From positions 1 through 48,222 of the forward strand of contig JAGXFT010000007.1 of assembly GCA_024637135.1 (NCBI GenBank): a stretch of 48,222 bases of DNA, written 5' to 3'. Positions 1 to 10,741 of this stretch are shown here, piece after piece; positions within the stretch are counted from its first letter, which is position 1, and each line of letters starts with the position of its first letter. This stretch comes from Nitriliruptorales bacterium (GTDB taxonomy: Bacteria > Actinomycetota > Nitriliruptoria > Nitriliruptorales > Nitriliruptoraceae). The position numbers and the translations under genes were made by a program. The notes under the pieces were generated by a model. That model was not told the DNA's origin. It made no database searches and saw only the letters and a program-made list of their open reading frames with translations.

Positions 1-2
1 CC

Positions 3-452
3 CTGTGCCACCACTGCCACCGACTCGTCCACGACCACCACTGGACCGTCCACCTCGACCCCACCACCGCCACCACCACCTGGCACTCCCCCGACGGCCG
101 CACCACCACCACCCGACCCCACCACCCCCAACCCGATGGACCGGACCCCGACCCCGGCGGTCCCGACCCCGGCGGCAAGGCCAAACCCGACTCCGACCTC
201 GGCCACAGCTCCGGTGTGGACCCGGGCCGAGACCCCGACCCCGGCGACCTCGACCCTGACCTTGGCCGACCGACGGATGGACCCGTGCCCCCCGACCCAC
301 CACGGCCTCCGCTCGGCACGCCGGGACCCGAACCACCGCCAGGCGGCCGGACGGCCACTCGAGCACCAGTCGGCAGCGCCCGGCAACGTCGACTCACCGT
401 CGCCCCGGAACCCCGCGGCCGACAACCCGCCCTGCCGGTCGTCCCGCCGTGA
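3..452 (+). CDS. HNH endonuclease / DUF222 (13E12-type) protein, C-terminal fragment (5' end outside window)
   Basis: Frame 3 reads LCHHCHRLVHDHHWTVHLDPTTATTTWHSPDGR..., the typical HNH C-terminal motif of DUF222 proteins, followed by a low-complexity DPDPGG-rich tail; stop at 452. Confidence 0.75.
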   Translation: MCHHCHRLVHDHHWTVHLDPTTATTTWHSPDGRTTTTRPHHPQPDGPDPDPGGPDPGGKAKPDSDLGHSSGVDPGRDPDPGDLDPDLGRPTDGPVPPDPPRPPLGTPGPEPPPGGRTATRAPVGSARQRRLTVAPEPRGRQPALPVVPP

Positions 453-567
453 GGCGCCGCGGTCCACGTCCACCGAGCCGCTGATGCGGGCGATGTCCGG
501 GGACCCCGACGGCTCTTGGATCACCGGGTGCAGACAGGTCGTCGGCGGACCGGAGGTGACAGCCGGG

Positions 568-2157
<1,590 letters not shown>

Positions 2158-2303
2158 GGTCGGACCTCGGATGGCAGGTGGGTGGCGCGCGGCGAGGCAC
2201 GCGGGGAACACGGCAGCCGGACGGGGCGGAGATGCAGGAACAGTGTCGCCACGGGACGGGCGGACCGCCGGGGCCGGCCCGGTCGAGGCTATCGTCCGCG
2301 TCC

Positions 2304-2975
2304 ATGGTCGAACTGTCACAGAACGCCGAGCGTGCGCTGGTGGCGTCCCGTCCGCGCCTGCGCGGGCTGACGCACGCCGTCGGTGGACTGGTGGCCCTTC
2401 CCGCGGCACTGCTGGCAATCGCACACGCACCGACCGGCACGGTGCGACTGGCGGTCGCGCTCTACACGTTGGCCGCCACGCTGATGCTGTCCCTGTCGGC
2501 CGGCATGCACTGGCGCACACGCGGTCCCACGGCCACGGAGGTGTGGATCCGCCTCGACCACAGCGGCATCTACGTGATGATCGCGGGCGCCACCGTCGCG
2601 GTCGCCCTGCTGGGGATGCCGGCCACCTGGCAGCGCTGGGTGATCCCCGTGGCCGTGGCCGTCGCGGTCGTCGGCCTGGTCGTGGAGTGGCTGCCGCGAC
2701 GCACCCCTCGCGGCTTCGCACACGGCATGTTCCTGGGCGGTGGCTGGGCGATGATGGTCGGGGTGGCCGAGGTGTGGCGTGGCCCCGGCCCGGAGGCGGT
2801 GCTGTGGCTGGTTGCGGGCGGCCTGGCCTACACCGTGGGGGCGGTCCTGGTGGCGTTGCGGCGCCCCAACGTGTGGCCGGACGTGTTCGGCTACCACGAG
2901 GTCTGGCACGTGCTGGTGCTGGTCGCCGTCGCCTGCCACTGGCACCTGGTCGTCGACGTCCTGGCCAACGCCTGA
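2304..2975 (+). CDS. TrhA/hemolysin III (PAQR-like) family membrane protein
   Basis: MVELSQNAERALVASRPRLRGLTHAVGG...LSAGMHWR...RLDHSGIYVMIAGA...FGYHEVWHVLVLVA; 7-TM hydropathy pattern and conserved H/D residues. Confidence 0.85.
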   Translation: MVELSQNAERALVASRPRLRGLTHAVGGLVALPAALLAIAHAPTGTVRLAVALYTLAATLMLSLSAGMHWRTRGPTATEVWIRLDHSGIYVMIAGATVAVALLGMPATWQRWVIPVAVAVAVVGLVVEWLPRRTPRGFAHGMFLGGGWAMMVGVAEVWRGPGPEAVLWLVAGGLAYTVGAVLVALRRPNVWPDVFGYHEVWHVLVLVAVACHWHLVVDVLANA

Positions 2976-3094
2976 CACGGGCACCATGCCCCGCCCTGCG
3001 TCACCCGCCGGCCGACACGTTCCGACAGCGCCTACGGTCGGTCCGACGCATCGACACGACGAACACCCACCACGAACACATCGAGGTCCGTCCC

Positions 3095-3619
3095 ATGGCA
3101 GCGAGCACCGACGCCCGGATCATCACCGTCAACGGCCACACGCCGGACATCCACCAGGACGCGTGGGTGGCGCCGGGCGCGGTCGTCGCCGGCAACGTCC
3201 ACCTCGCCGCCGGCGTCTCGATCTGGTTCGGGTGCGTGCTGCGTGCCGAAGAGGGCTCCATCACGATCCGGGGGGACTCCAACGTCCAGGACAACTCGGT
3301 CCTGCACGCGGATCCGACCCACCCGGTCGAGGTGGGGGAGCGGGTGACCATCGGCCACGCCTGCGTGGTGCACGGGTGTGCCATCGGCGACGACGCGCTG
3401 ATCGGCATGGGCGCGATCGTGCTCAACGGTGCTCGCGTGGGGGCGCGCTCGGTGGTGGGCGCCAGTGCGCTGGTCACCGAGGGGTCCACCGTGGACGACG
3501 AGACCGTCGTGGTGGGCGCCCCGGCCAAGCCACGCGACCTCGCGTTGCCGACCGTGCCACGGCCCAACGTGGCGGCCTACACCCGCCTGGCCAGCTGGTA
3601 CGGCGAGTCCACGTTCTGA
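3095..3619 (+). CDS. Gamma carbonic anhydrase family protein (left-handed beta-helix hexapeptide repeats)
   Basis: VAPGAVVAGNVHLAAGVSIWFGCVLRAEEGSITIRGDSNVQDNSVLHAD...VTIGHACVVHGCAIGDDALIGMGAIVLNGA; classic gamma-CA signature. Confidence 0.92.
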   Translation: MAASTDARIITVNGHTPDIHQDAWVAPGAVVAGNVHLAAGVSIWFGCVLRAEEGSITIRGDSNVQDNSVLHADPTHPVEVGERVTIGHACVVHGCAIGDDALIGMGAIVLNGARVGARSVVGASALVTEGSTVDDETVVVGAPAKPRDLALPTVPRPNVAAYTRLASWYGESTF

Positions 3620-3648
3620 CCGGTCGCCCGGCGCAGGGCGGCCCCGGC

Positions 3649-3742
3649 GCGTCCGAGCGCAGCGCGGCCCCGGATGGCTCTCGTTGCTGGATGTTGTGAG
3701 CGCAGCGAGCAACTCCAATGCGTCCGAGCGCAGCGAGGACGC
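3649..3742. repeat. Cluster of GAGCGCAGCG(AG)-core hairpins between convergent genes (putative bidirectional terminators)
   Basis: gcgtccgagcgcagcgcggc; gttgctggatgttgtgagcgcagcgagcaac; GCGTCC-gagcgcagcga-GGACGC (3720-3742, perfect 6-bp arms). Confidence 0.6.
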
Positions 3743-3745
3743 GCG

Positions 3746-4843
3746 TCAGCAGGCGGCGCGCAGGGCCGGGTAGGTGTTGACGCTGCGGCCGCCGAGGTAG
3801 GCCTCGAAGTGGAGGTGCGGCGGCGTGCCGACGGCGTTGCCGGTCGTGCCGACGGTGCCCAGGACCTGGCCGGCCTCGACCCGGCCGGTGGGGCCGAGGG
3901 TGTCGAGGTGGGTGCCCCAGTAGCGGTAGCCGTCATCGCCGAACAGGTGGACCTGCTTGCCGCCGCGTGTGCCGTTCACGTGTTCGACCCGCCCGCTGAC
4001 CGGTGCCACGACCTTCGTGCCCCGGTCGGCGAAGATGTCGATGCCCTCGTGGTAGCGCCCGTCGCCCTTGGACACGCCGAAGTCGTTGATGAAGTGGGGG
4101 CTGCCCTTCACGGGACAGCGGAACGTGCCGCCCGAGCCGGGGATGGTCAGGCGCTGGCCGAGCCGGATCAGGTTCGGGTCGTCGATGCCGTTGGCACGGG
4201 CAAGGCTCCGGTAGGACTGGCCGTAGTCGTCGGCGATCTCCTGGAGGGTGTCACCCGTGCGCACGGTGTGGGTCACCGGTTCGGTGCGGGCGCCCGGGGT
4301 TGCCCCGGCCGAGGCCCGGACGCGCGCTCCGACCAGCACCTGGCCCGACGAGGTGAAGCCGTTGGCGGCCATGAACTGCGACTGGCTCACGTCCAGCCGC
4401 CGGGACAACGACGCCACCGAGTCACCCGCGCGCACGACGGTGGACGCGCGTGATCCCGAGCCGGACGACGCCGTCGACGTTGACGACGTCGTCGAGGTCG
4501 ATCGTGGGGCCGAGTCGTCCGACGTCGTCGACCGGCGCGTCGAGGCGCGGGACGATCCCTTGGGGATGGTCAATTTCTGTCCGACGAGGATCAGGTCCCG
4601 GTCCGCGATGTCGTTGGCATCCACCAGTGCCTGCACCGACACGCCGGTTTCGCGCGAGACGTGGTAGAGCGTGTCGCCGCGCTCAACGGTCCAGTCGGCC
4701 GAGGCGGCACCCACCACCAGGGCCGCGGACCCGCACAGGAGGGCGGCACGACCGAGCGGGGGAAGCCGGTCGAAGCGCGCCCGCCACGGCTCCAGCCGAT
4801 GGCGCAGGACGGGGGGAGCGGTGAAGGGCACGGGGGACTCCAT
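3746..4843 (-). CDS. LysM-domain M23 family metallopeptidase (secreted cell-wall hydrolase)
   Basis: Two or three LysM motifs (TVERGDTLYHVSRETGVSVQALVDAN..., HTVRTGDTLQEIADDYGQSYRSLARANGI) then M23 domain (HEGIDIFADRGTKVVAPVSGRV...GTPPHLHFEAYLGG). Confidence 0.93.
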   Translation of the reverse strand: MESPVPFTAPPVLRHRLEPWRARFDRLPPLGRAALLCGSAALVVGAASADWTVERGDTLYHVSRETGVSVQALVDANDIADRDLILVGQKLTIPKGSSRASTRRSTTSDDSAPRSTSTTSSTSTASSGSGSRASTVVRAGDSVASLSRRLDVSQSQFMAANGFTSSGQVLVGARVRASAGATPGARTEPVTHTVRTGDTLQEIADDYGQSYRSLARANGIDDPNLIRLGQRLTIPGSGGTFRCPVKGSPHFINDFGVSKGDGRYHEGIDIFADRGTKVVAPVSGRVEHVNGTRGGKQVHLFGDDGYRYWGTHLDTLGPTGRVEAGQVLGTVGTTGNAVGTPPHLHFEAYLGGRSVNTYPALRAAC

Positions 4844-5100
4844 CGAAGCACGGATGCAGCAACGTTAGTGCTCACCTGCCTCGTATGCAACTTACCTCAC
4901 TCCACCCACACCATCACCAGCGGCCCCGGCGGGGGGACCAACGGGGAGGGAGTGTGTGCGGCTCGGCCATGCGCTCCGCGGGCACCGGCTCACGACCAGT
5001 CGGGAGCCCGATCCGGGGCCGGTCCCACGGCGGGCCGACGGGTCGACCGGTGGGCTTTGTACGATGGGGGGTCGGTACTCGGCGACCCAAGGATGCACTG

Positions 5101-8046
5101 GTGGGGGACTCCCGCGAGCCACGACGCTTGCAGTTGACGTTCGTGCCCGACGTGGATGCCCCCGCAGCCGGGGGCTTCGCGGCCTGGGGCGTGGACGGCC
5201 TGCGCGGTGCGCTGGCGACGCTCGACCTCCCGGCGGGCGAGGTCGGCAAGCTCGACCACGCGCTGGGCCACGTCGAGGCCCGCCTGCTGCCGTTGGTCGC
5301 CACCCTGCGACGCCTGGCGGAACTGCCCACCAGCGACGGCTGGTCGGACTGGACCCGACCGTCGGACAGCGTGCTCGCATGGTCACTCGCCGCCAAGTTC
5401 GGCCTCGAGCTCGTGACGGCCGGTCGGCTCCTGCCCCGGGTGATTGCGACCTCGGCGCCCGACACCGTGCTCGCGCAGTGGGTGGCGGTGCCGCCCTTGG
5501 ACGGTCGCCGCGAACGCCTCGCCGACCTCCTGCCACCGGCCGCCCACGCGGTCGTGGTGGACGGTGGACCGTTGCACGCCCTTCCCGCGCTGACCGCGTT
5601 CCTCGACGCCGTGGCCGACGTCTGTGGGCACAACGGGCACCGACCGGTGCCGCGCCCCAACATCCGTCGGTCGGCGCGGCCGTACGACGAACTGCTGCGC
5701 GAGGCCCTGACCGGTGGCGACCCGGTCGTGGCCCCACTGCGACGTGCCGGCGACGAACTGGCCGCCGACGTCACCGACTGGTTGCAACCCGCGATGGGCG
5801 ACACCGGCCGCGCCGACCTGCGGCTCGCGATGCGGTTGGTCGCGCCCGACGTGGACGACGAGGACGCCGACCTGGTGGTGTCGGACCAGCCGTGGCGGCT
5901 CGAACTGCTGCTGCAGTCGGTGCACGATTCATCGGACCTGGTCGACGCCGGAGCCATCTGGGACGGCACCGCCGCCGACCTCGGCGGGCGGCGCCTCGAC
6001 GGCGCCCAGAGCGTGCTGGTCCGTGGGCTCGTCGACGCCGCGGCGACCTTCCAACCGCTCGACCGGGCGCTGGACGAACAGCGCCCCTGCGTGGTCGAAC
6101 TGTCCTCGGCCGAGGCCGCCGACCTGTTGTCCGACGGCGTCCGGGAACTGACCGCCGCCGGCGTCGGGCTGCTGTTGCCGCCCGAACTGCGCGACGTCAA
6201 CGCCCAGCGTCTGCGTCCCCGGCTGCGCATCGGCCAGACCACGCCGGTCACCGGTCGGCTCGACAGCACCGGGATCCTCGACCGGCAGTCGCTGACCAAC
6301 TTCCAGTACGAGATGGCGCTGGGCGACGACGTCCTGGACCCCGGCGAGTTCGCGACCGTCATGGAGCTCGAGCGCTCGCTGGTGCGGTGGCGCGGCCAGT
6401 GGGTCCGGATCGACCGGGACGAGGCGTCGCGGATCGGGGAGCTCGCCGGGTCCAGCGGCACCATGGAACTGACCGAGGCGGTCGCGTCCGCCCTCGCAGG
6501 ACAGGCCGAGCGCGATGGCGAGGACCTCGAGGTGATCGCCGTGGGCGACATCGCCGCGCTGATCGACCGCCTGCTGGCCGAGCCCGAACCCACCGACGCC
6601 GAGATCATCGCGATCGAGGGCGACCTGCGTGCCTACCAGGAGCGTGGCGTCGCCTGGATGCAGCAGATGGCGGCCATGGGAGCCGGCGGGGTGCTGGCCG
6701 ACGAGATGGGACTGGGCAAGACGATCATGGCGATCGCGCTGCTGACGTCTCGTCCGCAGGACCGCCCCCACCTGGTCGTGTGCCCGACCTCGGTGGTCGG
6801 CAACTGGGAACGGGAGATCAATCGGTTCGCCCCCCGGTTGGAGGTCATCCGCCACCACGGCCCCGACCGGCCCGTGTCGCCGCGCCAGATCCCGCCCGGC
6901 CACGTCGTGCTCACCTCCTACGCCCTGCTGCGGCGCGACGTCGGGCTGCTGTCCCAGATCGACTGGGACGTGACCATCTTCGACGAGGCCCAGCAGATCA
7001 AGAACGCCAGTTCGCAGGGCGCCAAGGCCGCCCGGACGCTGCCGGCCCGGGCGCGTTTCGCCCTGACCGGGACCCCGATCGAGAACCGGCTGGCCGAACT
7101 GTGGTCCATCCTCGACCTCACCAACCCGGGGATGCTCGGCCCCCAGCGTCGCTTCACCCGTCGCTACGCCGTCCCGATCGAACGCTGGCGCGACGAGGAG
7201 GCGGCCGCACAGTTGCGTCGCCTGATCGCCCCGTTCGTGATGCGCCGACGCAAGAACGACCCGGGCGTGGCCGTCGACCTGCCGGAGAAGCAGGAACTGA
7301 CGGTCATGACGACGTTGACCCGCGAGCAGACGGTGCTCTACCAACGCGCCATCGACCAGGCGTTCGACTCCGGACTGGGCTCGACCGCCTTCGAGCGGCG
7401 CGGGCGCATCCTTGCCCTGCTGACCAAGCTCAAGCAGATCTGCAACCATCCACGCCAGTTCCTCCGCGACGGCGGGCCCCTGATGGGCCGGTCCGGCAAG
7501 CTGGACCGTGCCACCGAGGTGCTCGAGGAAGTGCTGTCCAACGACGACCGTGCGCTGGTCTTCACCCAGTTCCGGGAGATGGGCGAACTGCTGGCGACGC
7601 ACTTCGCCGACCAGTTGGACCTCAACGACGTGCCGTTCCTGCACGGAGGGACGCCGCTGAGCAAGCGCGAGGAGATGGTGGACGAGTTCCAGGCCGGGAC
7701 GGCGCCGCCGATCCTGCTCGTGTCACTGCGAGCGGGCGGGACCGGGCTCAACCTGACCAACGCCACCCACGTGCTGCACTACGACCGTTGGTGGAACCCG
7801 GCCGTGGAGGACCAGGCCACCGACCGCGTCCACCGCATCGGGCAACGTCGGGCCGTCACCGTGCATCGCATGGTCACGACCGGTTCCGTCGAGGAACGCA
7901 TCGACGAGGTGCTGGAGCGCAAGCGGGCGATCGCGGACTCCGTGGTCGGTGACTCGGAGGCCTGGATCACCGAGCTCGGCGACGACGACGTGCGCGAACT
8001 GGTGTCGCTGTCCGCCGAGGCCTTCGACGACGAGGATGCGGCATGA
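5101..8046 (+). CDS. Snf2/SWI2-family DEAD/DEAH-box helicase (bacterial HepA/RapA-like)
   Basis: GTG at 5101 preceded by AAGGA; motifs DEMGLGKTIMAIALL, DEAQQIKN, LTGTPIENRLAELWSILD, LHGGTPLSKREEMVDEFQ, VSLRAGGTGLNLTNATHVLHYDRWWNPAVEDQATDRVHRIGQ. The ORF is open upstream to 4885. Confidence 0.93.
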   Translation: MGDSREPRRLQLTFVPDVDAPAAGGFAAWGVDGLRGALATLDLPAGEVGKLDHALGHVEARLLPLVATLRRLAELPTSDGWSDWTRPSDSVLAWSLAAKFGLELVTAGRLLPRVIATSAPDTVLAQWVAVPPLDGRRERLADLLPPAAHAVVVDGGPLHALPALTAFLDAVADVCGHNGHRPVPRPNIRRSARPYDELLREALTGGDPVVAPLRRAGDELAADVTDWLQPAMGDTGRADLRLAMRLVAPDVDDEDADLVVSDQPWRLELLLQSVHDSSDLVDAGAIWDGTAADLGGRRLDGAQSVLVRGLVDAAATFQPLDRALDEQRPCVVELSSAEAADLLSDGVRELTAAGVGLLLPPELRDVNAQRLRPRLRIGQTTPVTGRLDSTGILDRQSLTNFQYEMALGDDVLDPGEFATVMELERSLVRWRGQWVRIDRDEASRIGELAGSSGTMELTEAVASALAGQAERDGEDLEVIAVGDIAALIDRLLAEPEPTDAEIIAIEGDLRAYQERGVAWMQQMAAMGAGGVLADEMGLGKTIMAIALLTSRPQDRPHLVVCPTSVVGNWEREINRFAPRLEVIRHHGPDRPVSPRQIPPGHVVLTSYALLRRDVGLLSQIDWDVTIFDEAQQIKNASSQGAKAARTLPARARFALTGTPIENRLAELWSILDLTNPGMLGPQRRFTRRYAVPIERWRDEEAAAQLRRLIAPFVMRRRKNDPGVAVDLPEKQELTVMTTLTREQTVLYQRAIDQAFDSGLGSTAFERRGRILALLTKLKQICNHPRQFLRDGGPLMGRSGKLDRATEVLEEVLSNDDRALVFTQFREMGELLATHFADQLDLNDVPFLHGGTPLSKREEMVDEFQAGTAPPILLVSLRAGGTGLNLTNATHVLHYDRWWNPAVEDQATDRVHRIGQRRAVTVHRMVTTGSVEERIDEVLERKRAIADSVVGDSEAWITELGDDDVRELVSLSAEAFDDEDAA

Positions 8047-8933
8047 CCGTCGGCGCCGACCTCGCCCGCAACTACCTGGCCGTCGTGGCCGGCAAGGACC
8101 CGTCACGCCAGCGCTGGCTCGACCGCGGACGTCGGGGTGCCGGCCACCATGTCGATGCACTGCGCATCGAGCCCGGCCGGGCCCGGCTGCGGGTGCCGTC
8201 TTCACGGGGCCGGTCGCCCGAGGTCGTGGTGACCGCCGCCGTGCTCGCCGGGACCGACTGGGAACGGGTCATCGAGGTGGCCGGCGGGAACCTGCGATCC
8301 ACGGCGGACCTGCTGGCCGGGCGGCTTCCGTCCGACCTCGCGGACGCCGAACTGCTGGTCCCGACCTCGGTGCGGGCCAAGTGTTCGGGCGATGCCAGCC
8401 CGTGCAACCACGAGGCGATCGCGCACCACGTCATCGCCGTCGCCATCGAGCGTGACCCGTTCCGACTGCTGCAGTGGCGCGGGCACCGGCGCCAGGACCT
8501 GCTGGCCGCCCTCCGGCGGGTACGCGGGGCCACCGGGGCCGCGGTGGAGGAGCGACTGGACCTCACCGACCCCTTCACGGCCAGGGGTTCACTCGACCTC
8601 GTGGTCCACCCGCGTCCGCCGACGGACGTCACGGGTGTGCTCGACCGGCTCGGTCCGCCACCCGGGATCGACGATCCCCTGGCGCTGGAATCCGCCATCG
8701 GGGCCGCCGCCGACATGGCGTGGCGGCTGGCGGCCGGCGAGGGCAACGACGTGGCCAACGACGAGGTGCTGCTGGCCGAACTGCGGGCCCAGCGGGTCAC
8801 CAGTGCCGATCGACTGGCCGATGCACTCGGACTCGATTCGACCGCCGTGGTCGACCACCTCGATCGGCTCTACCACGACGGCGCGGTGCTTCGGATGGGC
8901 AGCGGCGACGGCGCGCGCTACCGCGCGGCCTGA
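8043..8933 (+). CDS. SWIM zinc-finger-like protein (degenerate) with C-terminal winged-helix-like region
   Basis: ATGA overlap with the Snf2 gene; VRAKCSGDASPCNHEAIAHHVIAVAIERDPFRLLQWRG aligns with the SWIM CxCx(n)CxH segment. Confidence 0.65.
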   Translation: MTVGADLARNYLAVVAGKDPSRQRWLDRGRRGAGHHVDALRIEPGRARLRVPSSRGRSPEVVVTAAVLAGTDWERVIEVAGGNLRSTADLLAGRLPSDLADAELLVPTSVRAKCSGDASPCNHEAIAHHVIAVAIERDPFRLLQWRGHRRQDLLAALRRVRGATGAAVEERLDLTDPFTARGSLDLVVHPRPPTDVTGVLDRLGPPPGIDDPLALESAIGAAADMAWRLAAGEGNDVANDEVLLAELRAQRVTSADRLADALGLDSTAVVDHLDRLYHDGAVLRMGSGDGARYRAA

Positions 8934-9073
8934 GGTCCCCGATCGTCGGGACCACCGTCCCGAGTCCAGTCCCGTTCCGTCGTCGCCCGGTCACCAGCCG
9001 ATAACCTCACGGACACACTCCTGGCGGGCCCGTCGGCCCTGCCGCCCGCCGTTTCGGACAAGGATCCCACGCC

Positions 9074-9274
9074 ATGCGCCAACGTCTGCCCATCACCCTG
9101 CTCTGGACCGTGGCGGCGTTGTTGTTCGCCGTTCCGGCTGCCAACGCCTACATCGACCCGGCCAGCACCTCGATGATCTTCTCCGCCCTGGTGGCCGGCC
9201 TCGCCGCGACCGGGACGGCCGTCGCGATGTTCTGGAGCCGCATCGTCGGCTTCTTCCGCCGGGGCCGCAACTGA
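9074..9274 (+). CDS. Small secreted/membrane protein with AYIDP motif after signal peptide (66 aa)
   Basis: MRQRLPITLLWTVAALLFAVPAANAYIDPASTSMIFSALVAGLAATGTAVAMFWSRIVGFFRRGRN: signal peptide, YIDP, one TM, basic tail. Confidence 0.75.
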   Translation: MRQRLPITLLWTVAALLFAVPAANAYIDPASTSMIFSALVAGLAATGTAVAMFWSRIVGFFRRGRN

Positions 9275-9352
9275 CCCGACTCGTCCCCGGGCTGGCCCGC
9301 ACCGACCTCGTCGGAGCGGGTCGCCGCACGTCAACGGCAAGGTAGGCACGGC

Positions 9353-10741
9353 ATGTCCATGGCTCGCGTGGCCGGATCCTTCCGGGATCCGGCCGGTTTT
9401 GTGTTCACCCGTGACGGGCGCCTGCTGCGGCAGGTCAACCGCGTCCACGCCGAGACGTGGGACGCGGTCGCCGCATCCGACCTGTTCGCGGCCCTGTGGG
9501 CCGAGGGCCTGCTTGTCCACCACGAGGTGGTCGACACGTCGCTGGGCACCGATGATGCCCACGTCGTCATCGAGCCCGAACGACTGCCGCTGTTGTCCCA
9601 GCCACACGAGTGGGCTCCCGGGCAGCTCCGGTCCGCGGCGTTGGCGACCCTGCAGGTGCAGCGGACCGCGCTCGACCACGGGATGATCCTGCGCGACGCC
9701 TCCGCGCACAACATCCAGTTCCACCGCGGACGCCCGGTCTTCATCGACACGCTGTCGTTCGAACCGATCCGCGAGGGCAAGCCCTGGATCGCGCACGGCC
9801 AGTTCTGCGAGCACTTCCTGGCCCCGTTGGCGCTCCAGACCATCATCGACCCGCGCCTGCGCCGGTTGCTGGTCGGCCGCCTGGACGGGGTCGAACTCGA
9901 CCTCGCGTCGGCCATGCTGCCCGACCGCACGTGGCTGCGGTTCGGCCTCCTCCAGCACCTCCACCTGCACGCCCGTGCCCGTGGCAAGCCGACCGAGGTC
10001 ACGGCGTCGGATGGCCCGAAGCGCGAGGCGACGTTCTCGCACAATGCGCTGATCGGGGTCGTCGACTCGCTGCGGCGCTCGGTCGAGAAACTGCGCTACA
10101 CGCCGAAGGGGACCGTGTGGGGTGACTACTACGACGAGGTCGACCACTACGCCGACGCCGCCATGGCCGCCAAGGTCGAGTTGGTGCGCGACCACGTCCG
10201 CACCGTCGCTCCGGCGATCGTGTGGGACCTGGGCGCGAACACCGGCCGGTTCTCCCGCCTGGCGGTCGAGGAGGGTGCGGCCACGGTGGCGTGGGACATC
10301 GACGTCGGCGCCGTCGAGAAGGCGTGGCAGGCGGTCTCGGCCGGCGAACCCACTGACCTGCTGCCGCTGGTCCTGGACCTGACCAACCCGTCACCCGGGC
10401 TCGGCTGGGCACACCGTGAGCGTGCGTCGCTGGTCGACCGTGGGCCGGTCGACCTCGTGATGGCGCTGGCCCTGGTGCACCACCTCTCCATCGGGTCCAA
10501 CGTCCCTCTCGACGACGTGGTGGCCGAACTCGCGCGCCTGGGACGCCACGTGGTCCTCGAGTGGGTGCCCAAGGGCGACCCCAAGGTCGACGTGCTGCTG
10601 TCGACCCGCGAGGACGTGTTCACCGACTACACCCGCGAGGTGCTGGTGGCCGCGATCGAGCGCCACTTCACGGTGCTGGCCGTGGACCCGCTCCCGGACT
10701 CGGACCGGGAGTTGTTCCTGCTCCGGGGCCTCCATGGCTGA
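9353..10741 (+). CDS. Class I SAM-dependent methyltransferase with N-terminal degenerate kinase-like (APH-fold-like) region
   Basis: ILRDASAHNIQFHRGRPVFIDTLSFEPIREGKPW (kinase-like catalytic/metal loops) followed by VWDLGANTGRFSRLA (MT motif I) and VDLVMALALVHHL. Confidence 0.8.
   Translation: MSMARVAGSFRDPAGFVFTRDGRLLRQVNRVHAETWDAVAASDLFAALWAEGLLVHHEVVDTSLGTDDAHVVIEPERLPLLSQPHEWAPGQLRSAALATLQVQRTALDHGMILRDASAHNIQFHRGRPVFIDTLSFEPIREGKPWIAHGQFCEHFLAPLALQTIIDPRLRRLLVGRLDGVELDLASAMLPDRTWLRFGLLQHLHLHARARGKPTEVTASDGPKREATFSHNALIGVVDSLRRSVEKLRYTPKGTVWGDYYDEVDHYADAAMAAKVELVRDHVRTVAPAIVWDLGANTGRFSRLAVEEGAATVAWDIDVGAVEKAWQAVSAGEPTDLLPLVLDLTNPSPGLGWAHRERASLVDRGPVDLVMALALVHHLSIGSNVPLDDVVAELARLGRHVVLEWVPKGDPKVDVLLSTREDVFTDYTREVLVAAIERHFTVLAVDPLPDSDRELFLLRGLHG

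Noticed and set aside
1-452. HNH fragment as part of a mobile element or defence island
   Set aside because: DUF222/HNH proteins are common multicopy genes in Actinobacteria and nothing else in the window supports a mobile or defence context.
3649-3742. Transposon end or IS remnant
   Set aside because: No transposase-like ORF, no target-site duplication seen; hairpins at convergent gene ends fit terminators better.
4956-7952. 998-aa plus-strand ORF overlapping the Snf2 gene
   Set aside because: Shifted frame of the helicase, Arg/Pro/Gly-rich with no motifs.
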